DNA of 64,000 bases from Methylobacter sp. (GTDB lineage Bacteria; Pseudomonadota; Gammaproteobacteria; Methylococcales; Methylomonadaceae). Below, one piece after another: positions 35,305 to 44,659 of the stretch. The stretch's first letter is position 1, and each line of letters begins with the position of its first letter. The notes below the pieces were generated by a model that had not been told where the DNA came from, searched no databases, and saw only the letters and a program-made list of their open reading frames with translations. The stretch spans positions 1-64,000 of the forward strand of contig NZ_SCTW01000073.1 in NCBI RefSeq assembly GCF_004322395.1. Reading direction: 5' to 3'. The position numbers and the translations under genes were made by a program.

Positions 35305-35907
35305 ATGTTGACTCTAGTACATAACAAAGAAACCCCGCAACCGCAAATGCTGGACAAGTCAACAGCCGGGGTTGATGAATCCGCTTTGCTTCAGCGTATT
35401 GTCGAGGGAGATGTATTAGCATTTGAAGCATTTTATAAGCATTATTATCCCAGACTGTTTCGTTTTATATTGCGTACCACGCGGCAACCCGAAACTATTG
35501 AGGAATTGATTCAGGAAACTCTGTTGCTGATTTGGGAAAAACCAGAACGCTTCAATCACGGCAGCAAAATATCAACCTGGGTATTTGGTATTGCTTATCA
35601 CAAGGCGCTTAAATCGATGTCTAAAGCTGCTCGACGCTGTCGCGATGTGGATGTTGACGAGTTAAGCGAATCCATCGGCGATCCATTAGCCAATTTGGCT
35701 GAAAACGCCGAAACCCAGGATTGGTTGAGTAACGCGCTCAATATACTTCCTGCTGACCAACGGGCAGTGATTGAGCTTACTTTCTATCATGGACTACCTT
35801 ACCAGGACATCGCTAAAATCCTGGACTGCCCGGAAAATACCGTTAAAACCCGCATGTTTCATGCACGCAAAAAGCTTCAAGTGTTTGCAGAAGCACAGGA
35901 GGATTAA
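35305..35907 (+). CDS. ECF-type RNA polymerase sigma factor
   Basis: The 200-residue protein has sigma region 2 (YKHYYPRLFRFILRT... LIQETLLLIWEKPERF, about residues 45-90) and region 4 (LPADQRAVIELTFYHGLPYQDIAKILDC followed by NTVKTRMFHARKKL, about 148-195), without regions 1.1 or 3, as in ECF factors. It should direct transcription from promoters such as those at 35230 and 37954. Its gene is followed after 4 bases by its anti-sigma factor, whose ribosome-binding site GGAGGA lies inside the last codons of this gene. Confidence 0.93.
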   Translation: MLTLVHNKETPQPQMLDKSTAGVDESALLQRIVEGDVLAFEAFYKHYYPRLFRFILRTTRQPETIEELIQETLLLIWEKPERFNHGSKISTWVFGIAYHKALKSMSKAARRCRDVDVDELSESIGDPLANLAENAETQDWLSNALNILPADQRAVIELTFYHGLPYQDIAKILDCPENTVKTRMFHARKKLQVFAEAQED

Positions 35908-35911
35908 TACC

Positions 35912-36583
35912 ATGAACCATTCAACATCCAGGACAACCGATTTACACCAACAGGCACTGCTTTTACTGCCTTGGTACATGAACCAAAGCCTGCAACCGGA
36001 AGAACGTCAACAGTTGGAAAGCCATATTCGGCATTGTTTGCTATGCCGCCGTGAACTGGTTAGCCTGCGAAAATTAGCCGAGGCCGTAACAGAGCCATCC
36101 GATTTGGAGGTGGCCGCCGAAACGTCTTTTGCCAGTCTACGCTCAAAACTGCCTGCAAGAGCGTCTGACAATGTCCCATTCATTTCTTCGTCCAAAACAA
36201 CAACGTTAGGCAAATTGACAAGGTCCGTCCGTCAAAGTGCTGTTCAGTTTGCTTTGGCCGCTTCGCTATTACTGGCCATCATTCCGTTAACTTTGCATAC
36301 AGTTCAAACAAACACAGCTGACAATTACTACACACTTTCAGCAGCAAGACCTGAACTCGCCGCTGGCAAACAATTACGGGTGATTTTCGCCAAGTCACTG
36401 TCCGGCACTGAGGTTGCTGCGATTCTGGCAGCTATTCACGGTCAACGGATGGATGAACCCAACAGCGTTGGTGCATTTACAGTAAAACTAGATAGTATTG
36501 AAAGCCCTAAGCTAGAGGATGCTATAGCTTTATTAAGAAGCCGCTCGGATGTACTGCTGGCCGAACCCGTCATACAGCCATGA
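35912..36583 (+). CDS. Anti-sigma factor with zinc-finger and subtilase-propeptide-like domain
   Basis: The protein of about 223 residues has an N-terminal zinc-binding anti-sigma motif, H38-x3-C42-x2-C45, a membrane span near residues 105-125 (VQFALAASLLLAIIPLTL), and a periplasmic C-terminus. That last part (LRVIFAKSLSGTEVAAILAAI ... AIALLRSRSDVLLAEPVIQ, in two stretches) has the pattern of subtilisin propeptides or I9-type inhibitors. The next gene, a subtilase, overlaps its stop as ATGA. A protease-controlled release of the sigma factor is therefore an attractive inference. Confidence 0.82.
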   Translation: MNHSTSRTTDLHQQALLLLPWYMNQSLQPEERQQLESHIRHCLLCRRELVSLRKLAEAVTEPSDLEVAAETSFASLRSKLPARASDNVPFISSSKTTTLGKLTRSVRQSAVQFALAASLLLAIIPLTLHTVQTNTADNYYTLSAARPELAAGKQLRVIFAKSLSGTEVAAILAAIHGQRMDEPNSVGAFTVKLDSIESPKLEDAIALLRSRSDVLLAEPVIQP

Positions 36584-37827
36584 AATTGTTACGCTTTATT
36601 CTACTGGCTTTGCTGATCGTCCAACTAAGCGGTTGTGTCAATAAAACAGATTTCTCGCGATTGGGCGATAGCCAAAATACAGGGGAGAGGCGTCTGCTGG
36701 TAACTTTTGTTGACCGAACTATCAACCGCGATTTGTCAGGCAATGCCCAAAACGATTATCGGCTCCGCGGACAATACAGTAATTCCGGTTGGAGTGAACG
36801 CATTGCCCTTCAACTAGCCGAGCGTCATCAGCTGGACTTTGTCGCCCAATGGCCGGTTACCGAATTGGGAGTTAGCTGCGTCGTTTACGAAGTTCCAGAA
36901 ACATTACCTTTGCAGCAGGTGATAACTGCTTTGCAAAAAGAACAGGATGTTTCTTTAGTGCAGCAAATGCACAGCTTTGAAGTATTGGGCGATAAACAGT
37001 CGGCCGTCAAATCCTACAGCGATCCATATTTGTCTTTACAGGCCGGCTTTCAATCATTAGGAATTCGCGAGTTACACAAAAGCAGCACCGGCCAGGGTGT
37101 TCGCATTGCATTGATCGATACCGGTGTTGATCTTGATCACCCGGATCTTAAAGGTCAAATTAGCTATTCTGAAAATCTTGCACCGGAACCCAGCGATCAC
37201 AACTTGGCAGAATTGCACGGCACTGCGGTGGCTGGCGTGTTATCGGCACGCCCCGACAACGGAATCGGTATCGCAGGCATTGCGCCGGGAGCGGAAATTC
37301 TGGCTTTTCGAGCTTGTTGGCCGGTTAAACCCGGCTCACTGGCGGCACGCTGTAACAGCTTTACGCTGGCTCTGGCCCTTAATCAAGCCATCCGTATGGA
37401 CAGCCGTATTGTTAATCTCAGTCTTAGCGGTCCTGAGGACCCTTTACTCCAGCAATTAATTGAAAAGGCCTTAGCAAAAGGGATCATTGTTATTGCGGCA
37501 GTGCCCGGAAAAGATCAGGCTGGTGGATTTCCTGGCAGCGTTCCTGGCGTAATAGCCGTTGGACAAAGCGGTGGATTTAATAGTCCGGAAATTATTGCGC
37601 CCGGTCAGGACATTCTGACTACGGTACCTCATCAAGCCTACGACTTTATGACCGGCAGTTCATTTTCCACCCCACATGTAGCCGGTGTTGCAGCTCTGCT
37701 GCTGCAACTACACCCCAATTGGCACACTGCTGATATTAAGCGGCTTCTGGACAATGATTCTCATCTACTTACCGCGAAATTAATTGATGTGGCGATGGCT
37801 GTTGCCAAGCAGGATGATCAACACTAA
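36580..37827 (+). CDS. Subtilisin-like serine peptidase lipoprotein (S8 family)
   Basis: The 415-residue protein starts with a lipoprotein signal (LLALLIVQLSGC, cysteine 19), has a propeptide-like region to about residue 150 and a catalytic S8 domain. The triad is D180 (IALIDTGVD), H213 (LHGTAVAG) and S361 (GSSFSTPHVAG). The oxyanion-hole asparagine, usually in AAGN, is not seen: the corresponding stretch is IAAVPGKDQAGGFPG. Activity may be low or altered. It is translationally coupled to the anti-sigma gene and likely acts in the periplasm, on or with it. Confidence 0.87.
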   Translation: MKLLRFILLALLIVQLSGCVNKTDFSRLGDSQNTGERRLLVTFVDRTINRDLSGNAQNDYRLRGQYSNSGWSERIALQLAERHQLDFVAQWPVTELGVSCVVYEVPETLPLQQVITALQKEQDVSLVQQMHSFEVLGDKQSAVKSYSDPYLSLQAGFQSLGIRELHKSSTGQGVRIALIDTGVDLDHPDLKGQISYSENLAPEPSDHNLAELHGTAVAGVLSARPDNGIGIAGIAPGAEILAFRACWPVKPGSLAARCNSFTLALALNQAIRMDSRIVNLSLSGPEDPLLQQLIEKALAKGIIVIAAVPGKDQAGGFPGSVPGVIAVGQSGGFNSPEIIAPGQDILTTVPHQAYDFMTGSSFSTPHVAGVAALLLQLHPNWHTADIKRLLDNDSHLLTAKLIDVAMAVAKQDDQH

Positions 37828-37953
37828 TCCACTGACAATCTGTTTAATCTACTTAGCATCAATATCTCGAAATCGCCGACTTTTATTTATCAAGCTTGTA
37901 TCAAACGCTCTTCAAAACTTCCAAGTTTAACGGCAAAAAATATTTTTCATTAC

Positions 37954-37984
37954 GGATTGAACTTTTCCCCTCTGGTCGGGAATA
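37954..37984 (+). promoter_or_regulatory. Probable ECF sigma promoter of the secreted repeat-protein gene
   Basis: GGATTGAACTTT (37954-37965), 13 bases, GGAATA (37979-37984): an exact match in both blocks and spacing to the site before the ECF sigma gene. It lies 70 bases before the start of the 38054 gene, which is thus a likely member of the regulon. Confidence 0.65.
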
Positions 37985-38053
37985 GACGCTACGAATAAAA
38001 CAGAATGTTAAATGTCCGTCTAAGACATTAATTTTTAGCCAGAGGAACGTAAC

Positions 38054-39607
38054 GTGCATAGATATAAAAAAGGGTGCGACAAGCTTGCTTGCGGCACTGT
38101 CCTGACACTCGCCCTATTCGCGGCAGCACCCGCAGCGAATGCATTGAACTATATCGCCGGTGGACTCGGCAATTTTGATGCCGCTAACTTCGAGGGGCAG
38201 GATGCCTATGGCTTCGAAATCCAGATTGAAGGTATTACGCCAGCCGACTTGGCGCCCTCATGGACGGGTAACAAATTCGGTGCACCTTTAGTCGTGCCTT
38301 ATGCCGGCGGAGTTTATGTGCGCTACCAGAGTGCTTATGATTCAGGTACACAACAGTTTGTCTCAAAGACGATTCCAAAGACGCTTGGAACTAGCTGGCA
38401 AGGCACCTGTTACATGGGCTATCCATCCGCTTCTGCTTACTTAAATGCTGGCTGTGACCATTTTGGCGTCCATTTGAACTACACCGCCATGACCAGCGCT
38501 CATCAGACGACCTATCGCTGGATGTTTGCTGATCCAAATAATCCAGGTCAGCTTGTGGGTTCGCCGAATTCCATAATGGTGGCGACTCCGACTTATTATT
38601 TTCAACCTGCTCCAGTTAATCAACCGACGGCACCTCCAGTATTGGTAGCGGAAGTCGATTTACCGCCTCCGCCGCTACGACCCGTGCCGCAATATGGCGA
38701 TGCAGTATGGATGAAAGTGTTCAAAACGGAAATGAACCGTGAAGTCGCCCTTGATGAACTGACCTCGAATAACCCTGATGGCACGACGAATACAATAGTA
38801 CCGCAGGATGCTGCGCAGCTTGAAACTGAATGGAAGTTGATGCAGCAAAGTCCACCACCCGATGGAAACCATCGGCAACGCGGTAAGCTGGTCAACGAAG
38901 GTACCCCTAACATCGACTCAAAGGCGGTGATTCGGCGCTATGAAAGCTATGCTTATACCGGCTTATACGACAACATCACTCATGAGGCTACTTGTGCAGG
39001 CGACCCTAACGATCCTAACAACCTTCCAGGCAGCTGTAACGCTCCGATGGTTGATGAGGTCGGTGACATGCTCGCCGCGCAGATGGCTGCCGTGAACATA
39101 GTCGTCCCCTCGCTGACGGTTACCACAGTCGGCAGTGGCAAAGTTGAGTCTGCAGACAAAATTATCAGTTGTGGCGGCAAATGCACATCGCCTTATGCGC
39201 TGAACACTGTCGTTACGCTAACCGCCCAAGCCGCAAGCAACAACACATTTACTGGTTGGACCGGAGCTTGCACGGGCGCTACGCTGACCTGCAACATTAC
39301 CGTTAATGATGCCATGAATGTCACCGCGACATTTAAGGCAGCGGCAAGCGGTGGCAGTGGCGGCGGTGGGGCCACCACGACCCTATCAGTGAAATCATCG
39401 GGTGGTAAAGGTGTTGTAACCAGTAACCCAGCAGGCATTAATTGCGGCAATATTTGTTCTACGAACTTGTCTGGAAAAACCTTCACACTTACCGCGACAC
39501 CAGAACCAGGATTCTTCTTTGTGAACTGGTCAGGGGCGTGTACAGGCTCCACATGCACAGTGGCGGGGAACAACAGTATGTCGGTACAGGCAAACTTCTC
39601 AAAATAA
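38054..39607 (+). CDS. Secreted protein with two C-terminal bacterial repeat domains
   Basis: The 517-residue protein starts with GTG after AGAGGAACG, has a signal peptide ending near PAANA, a large N-terminal part of unknown fold with a proline-rich stretch (PPPPLRP), and two C-terminal copies of a GWTGAC/NWSGAC-type repeat at about 356-428 and 443-515, joined by a glycine-rich linker. Each repeat has a cysteine pair before the W (CGGKC, CGNIC) and one after. These resemble InlB B-like repeats of surface proteins. The ECF-type promoter upstream ties it to the sigma factor gene. Confidence 0.75.
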   Translation: MHRYKKGCDKLACGTVLTLALFAAAPAANALNYIAGGLGNFDAANFEGQDAYGFEIQIEGITPADLAPSWTGNKFGAPLVVPYAGGVYVRYQSAYDSGTQQFVSKTIPKTLGTSWQGTCYMGYPSASAYLNAGCDHFGVHLNYTAMTSAHQTTYRWMFADPNNPGQLVGSPNSIMVATPTYYFQPAPVNQPTAPPVLVAEVDLPPPPLRPVPQYGDAVWMKVFKTEMNREVALDELTSNNPDGTTNTIVPQDAAQLETEWKLMQQSPPPDGNHRQRGKLVNEGTPNIDSKAVIRRYESYAYTGLYDNITHEATCAGDPNDPNNLPGSCNAPMVDEVGDMLAAQMAAVNIVVPSLTVTTVGSGKVESADKIISCGGKCTSPYALNTVVTLTAQAASNNTFTGWTGACTGATLTCNITVNDAMNVTATFKAAASGGSGGGGATTTLSVKSSGGKGVVTSNPAGINCGNICSTNLSGKTFTLTATPEPGFFFVNWSGACTGSTCTVAGNNSMSVQANFSK

Positions 39608-40109
39608 GGCCAAGCGGCTTAAAGACTTCCAACGTTTAAGGGCTTTGGAAGTCTTTCTGCTTAAGCCGTGTCAAATTTTTAGCTTTGGCGACTTTTGCCA
39701 CAGCATATTCGTTCTTCGATAATGTCTCGAAAAAACGCTCTACCAGATTTACCCACGATACTGATATAGATCAATTAATACGCCGCAAAGCAAGAAAATC
39801 GTGCTTAGTTTGGTCGTAAATTTCACCCTTTGTTGCATTTTAAGTGCATAAATCACGCAGCAGACTTATGGGCAGTCAGAAATAACACGCTACCTGTATT
39901 TGGCATTTGGAAAGCGACACTGTGATTTGATTTTGGATTGAAAATCATCACAACTATGAACGTTTTTACTAATCAATATTCTTGTAACGCACTAAATGCT
40001 CTATTTGAAAATCACATTAAAACCATAAAAACAAGGTCGAGCCTTTACTTTTAAGTTGCTTAACAAAATTCTACAGGTATAATGATCGGCTTGAAGTTAA
40101 ATAAGCTTC
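39608..40109. other. Intergenic region with an inverted repeat
   Basis: These 502 bases hold no gene I can support. Just after the secreted-protein gene, CGGCTTAAAGACTTCC (39615-39630) pairs with GGAAGTCTT and TTAAGCCG (39647-39668) to form a long hairpin that may end transcription, although the following T run is weak. The rest is AT-rich up to tRNA-Val. Confidence 0.5.
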
Positions 40110-40186
40110 AGGCGCGTAGCTCAGTTGGTTAGAGCACCACCTTGACATGGTGGGGGTCGGTGGTTCGAGTCCACTCGCGCCTACCA
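40110..40186 (+). tRNA. tRNA-Val (GAC)
   Basis: The 77-base cloverleaf has the acceptor pair AGGCGCG/CGCGCCT, a D arm GCTC-AGTTGGTTA-GAGC, an anticodon arm CCACC-TTGACAT-GGTGG with anticodon GAC, a T arm with TTCGAGT, and an encoded CCA end. GAC reads valine codons GTC and GTT. Confidence 0.95.
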
Positions 40187-40194
40187 AATATATA

Positions 40195-40220
40195 AAGCAC
40201 TGCACCGCAGTGCTTTTTTT
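40195..40220 (+). terminator. Terminator after tRNA-Val
   Basis: AGCACTGC-ACC-GCAGTGCT forms an 8-bp stem with a 3-base loop followed by seven T residues. It separates the tRNA transcript from thrS. Confidence 0.9.
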
Positions 40221-40248
40221 ATTGTAGACACAAAAACGCGGATAAAAA

Positions 40249-42156
40249 ATGCCGGTAATCACTCTTCCCGATGGCTCAAAGCGAGAATACGACCAAGCTG
40301 TAACAGTAATGGACGTTGCTGCATCTATCGGTTCGGGATTAGCTAAAGCGACTTTGGCGGGCAAGGTTAACGGTAACTTGGTCGACGCCAGCGCATTGAT
40401 CGATCAGGATGCAACGCTGCAACTGATTACCGCAAAAGATGAAGACGGCATCGATGTTATCCGTCATTCAACCGCACATCTATTGGCGCAGGCCGTCAAA
40501 CAGTTATTCCCTTCAGCGCAAGTAACCATCGGACCGGTTATCGAAAACGGCTTTTTTTACGATTTTTCCTATGAAAGACCTTTTACGCCGGAAGATCTGA
40601 GCGCAATTGAAAAAAAGATGGAACAACTGGCTGCGGAAGATTACCCCGTTCATCGCTCGGTGATGTCACGGGATGAGGCGGTCAAGTTTTTCAAGAATCT
40701 GGGCGAAGCATATAAAGCCGAGATTATTGAATCTATCCCCGCAAATGAAGATTTATCCTTGTATGAGCAAGGCGGCTTTACCGACCTGTGCCGCGGCCCT
40801 CATGTGCCTAGTACCGGCAAGCTAAAAGTCTTCAAGCTAATGAAGATTGCCGGAGCCTATTGGCGCGGGAATTCCAATAATGAAATGCTGCAACGTATTT
40901 ACGGTACGGCATGGGGCGACAAAAAAGACTTACAAGCTTATCTGCATCGTTTGGAAGAAGCGGAAAAGCGCGATCACCGCAAGCTGGCAAAAACACTGGA
41001 TTTGTTTCATTCACAGGAAGAAGCTCCCGGCATGGTGTTCTGGCATGAAAAAGGCTGGACCATTTATCAACAAGTTGAGCAATACATCCGCGAGAAGTTA
41101 CGCGTAAACGGCTACGGTGAAGTTAGAACACCGCAAGTGGTGGATCGCTCCCTTTGGGAAAAGTCCGGCCATTGGGAAAAATTCGGTGACATGATTTTCA
41201 CCACGCATTCCGAAAACCGCGATTATGCGATCAAACCGATGAACTGCCCTTGCCACGTACAGATTTATAACCAAGGCCTTAAAAGCTATCGCGATTTGCC
41301 GATCCGCCTGGCGGAATTCGGCTCCTGCCATCGTAACGAACCTTCCGGCACTTTGCACGGCTTGATGCGAGTCAGAAACTTTGTGCAGGACGATGCTCAT
41401 ATTTTCTGTACGGAAGGCCAGATTCAGGATGAAGTATCGACCTTTATCGATATGCTGTTCGATGTTTACAAAGATTTCGGCTTTGAAGAAGTTATTATTA
41501 AATTGTCCACTCGCCCTGCAAACCGGGTTGGTGACGATTCGGTCTGGGATAAAGCGGAAAATGCCTTGGAACTGGCGCTTAATACCAAAGGATTGAAATG
41601 GGATTTACAGCCGGGTGAAGGCGCTTTTTACGGCCCTAAAATCGAATTCTCGTTGAAAGACTGTATCGGACGTGTCTGGCAGTGCGGCACGATTCAGGTG
41701 GATTTCTCGATGCCGGGCCGCCTGGATGCAACCTATATCGCCGAAGACGGATCCAGACAAGTACCGGTCATGCTGCACAGAGCGATACTTGGCTCGCTGG
41801 AGCGTTTTATCGGTATTTTGATCGAACAACATGCAGGAACCTTTCCTTTATGGTTATCTCCTGTGCAAGTGGTAGTACTTAATATTACCGACCGACATGC
41901 CGAATATGCGTCAAAAATCATGCTAGACCTTGAAAAACAAGGCATAAGAGTGAAAATTGACTTGAGAAATGAGAAGATCGGGTTTAAAATCCGCGAGCAT
42001 TCTATGCAGCGCGTACCGTATCTTGTCATTATCGGTGACAAAGAATTAGAACAACAAAGCATTACGGTACGCACGCAAAAAGGTGATGACTTAGGTAGCC
42101 TGTCGATCAATGAATTTACCGGACGGTTGAAACAAGAGATTACAGGCAGACAATGA
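40249..42156 (+). CDS. thrS: Threonine--tRNA ligase
   Basis: The 635-residue class II synthetase has an N-terminal TGS domain ([17 protein letters not shown]), the editing domain with [16 protein letters not shown] and [13 protein letters not shown], the catalytic core with [12 protein letters not shown] and [17 protein letters not shown], and the anticodon-binding C-terminus. It charges tRNA-Thr. It begins the conserved thrS-infC-rpmI-rplT group. Confidence 0.98.
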   Translation: MPVITLPDGSKREYDQAVTVMDVAASIGSGLAKATLAGKVNGNLVDASALIDQDATLQLITAKDEDGIDVIRHSTAHLLAQAVKQLFPSAQVTIGPVIENGFFYDFSYERPFTPEDLSAIEKKMEQLAAEDYPVHRSVMSRDEAVKFFKNLGEAYKAEIIESIPANEDLSLYEQGGFTDLCRGPHVPSTGKLKVFKLMKIAGAYWRGNSNNEMLQRIYGTAWGDKKDLQAYLHRLEEAEKRDHRKLAKTLDLFHSQEEAPGMVFWHEKGWTIYQQVEQYIREKLRVNGYGEVRTPQVVDRSLWEKSGHWEKFGDMIFTTHSENRDYAIKPMNCPCHVQIYNQGLKSYRDLPIRLAEFGSCHRNEPSGTLHGLMRVRNFVQDDAHIFCTEGQIQDEVSTFIDMLFDVYKDFGFEEVIIKLSTRPANRVGDDSVWDKAENALELALNTKGLKWDLQPGEGAFYGPKIEFSLKDCIGRVWQCGTIQVDFSMPGRLDATYIAEDGSRQVPVMLHRAILGSLERFIGILIEQHAGTFPLWLSPVQVVVLNITDRHAEYASKIMLDLEKQGIRVKIDLRNEKIGFKIREHSMQRVPYLVIIGDKELEQQSITVRTQKGDDLGSLSINEFTGRLKQEITGRQ

Positions 42157-42177
42157 ATAATTTTGGAGGATTAGGAT

Positions 42178-42702
42178 ATCGCTGCTAAAAAAGATGAAAC
42201 GCGCCTGAATGACTCGATCACTGCCAGACGAGTGAGAGTAACAGGTCCGGATGGTGAAGCGTTAGGAATTATCTCGTTAGATGAAGCCAAACAGATTGCG
42301 TATGCTGCAGACTTGGACTTAGTAGAAATATCGCCAAATGCGGATCCTCCGGTTTGCAAGGTGATGAACTACGGCAAATACCAGTTTGAGTTAAACAAAA
42401 AATTGGCCGTCGCTAAAAAGAAGCAAAAACAAGTTCAGGTCAAAGAAATCAAATTCAGGCCCGGAACCGACGAAGGGGATTATCAAGTTAAACTGCGAAG
42501 CTTAACCAAATTCCTTAACGACGGCGATAAAACCAAAATCACCTTACGTTATCGCGGACGCGAAATGGCCCATCGGGAAATTGGTGTTGACTTGCTGAAG
42601 CGGATAGAAAAAGACCTGGAAGAGATAGCCATCGTAGAGCAGTTTCCTAAAATGGAAGGCCGCCAAATGGTTATGGTTATGGCGCCGAAAAAGAAAAAGT
42701 AG
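42178..42702 (+). CDS. infC: Translation initiation factor IF-3, ATC start codon
   Basis: The protein of about 174 residues is IF-3, which binds the 30S subunit and checks the initiator codon. No ATG or TTG lies at the right place: GGAGG (42165-42169) is followed after 8 bases by ATC, in frame with the conserved sequence, and an in-frame TAG lies just upstream at 42172-42174. A later GTG (42232) would cut off the N-terminus. In E. coli infC starts with ATT, and IF-3 uses this to repress its own synthesis; an ATC start here fits the same autoregulation. Confidence 0.93.
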   Translation: MAAKKDETRLNDSITARRVRVTGPDGEALGIISLDEAKQIAYAADLDLVEISPNADPPVCKVMNYGKYQFELNKKLAVAKKKQKQVQVKEIKFRPGTDEGDYQVKLRSLTKFLNDGDKTKITLRYRGREMAHREIGVDLLKRIEKDLEEIAIVEQFPKMEGRQMVMVMAPKKKK

Positions 42703-42862
42703 TTCAACGAAAATAGTAGGTGTTGCATTGCAACATCTCTACAGCAGCACAGGATGAGCCGCTAAGTGTCATGAATAATGATGCAGTAATTCTTCCGGGC
42801 CATGCATTTTGCCTAGTTGGGTTACAACTCAGGGATTTATTTTAATTAATTGGAGCAAACAA

Positions 42863-43060
42863 ATGCCAAAGATCAAAACTAACCGTGGAGCTGCCAAGCG
42901 TTTCAGACGCACAGGCAACGGCGGTTTTAAATGTGGTCAGTCCCACAAACGTCATATCCTGACTAAAAAATCGACTAAGAGAAAAAGACAGTTACGCTCT
43001 CCGGCAACTATTCATCCATCAGATGTGCGCATGGCTGCACGTATGATGCCTTACAGTTAA
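42863..43060 (+). CDS. rpmI: 50S ribosomal protein L35
   Basis: The 65-residue basic protein begins [17 protein letters not shown] and ends [16 protein letters not shown], a full-length L35. TGGAG lies 9 bases before the ATG. The 160-base leader after infC contains the dyad TGTTGC-ATT-GCAACA and may hold the L20-binding control site known from E. coli. Confidence 0.97.
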   Translation: MPKIKTNRGAAKRFRRTGNGGFKCGQSHKRHILTKKSTKRKRQLRSPATIHPSDVRMAARMMPYS

Positions 43061-43073
43061 GCAGGAGTAGATA

Positions 43074-43436
43074 ATGCCTAGAGTTAAACGCGGCGTAACA
43101 GCCAGAGCAAGACATAAAAAAGTATTAAAGCAAGCGAAAGGTTACTACGGCGCACGAAGCCGGGTTTATCGCGTTGCCAAACAAGCGGTAATTAAAGCCG
43201 GTCAGTATGCATACCGTGACCGCAAACAGAAAAAACGTCAATTCCGCGCTTTGTGGATCGTCCGTATCAATGCAGCCGCTCGTCTTAGCGGCATGTCATA
43301 CAGCCGCTTCATCAATGGCTTAACTAAAGCCAATGTGAAGATAGACCGTAAGGTTTTGGCTGATATTGCAGTTCGCGACATTAACGCATTTGCGAAAATT
43401 GCGGAAATTGCTAAAGAACATCAAAGCAAGCCTTAA
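43074..43436 (+). CDS. rplT: 50S ribosomal protein L20
   Basis: The 120-residue protein matches L20 throughout: [34 protein letters not shown], and [14 protein letters not shown]. It binds 23S rRNA early in assembly and in other bacteria represses rpmI-rplT translation. It follows rpmI after 13 bases, with GCAGGAG as ribosome-binding site. Confidence 0.98.
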   Translation: MPRVKRGVTARARHKKVLKQAKGYYGARSRVYRVAKQAVIKAGQYAYRDRKQKKRQFRALWIVRINAAARLSGMSYSRFINGLTKANVKIDRKVLADIAVRDINAFAKIAEIAKEHQSKP

Positions 43437-43444
43437 GCAAAGAC

Positions 43445-44591
<1,147 letters not shown>

Positions 44592-44659
44592 ACAGGCGCC
44601 GCGACTGCTCCCGGCAGACCAGCGGCATACACCCCATCCCTGTAGATAAAGTTTGAGTT

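Noticed and set aside
42809..42862. Longer L35 with 18 extra residues
   Set aside because: All known L35 proteins start at the MPKIKTxxGAAKRF stretch, which has its own ribosome-binding site.
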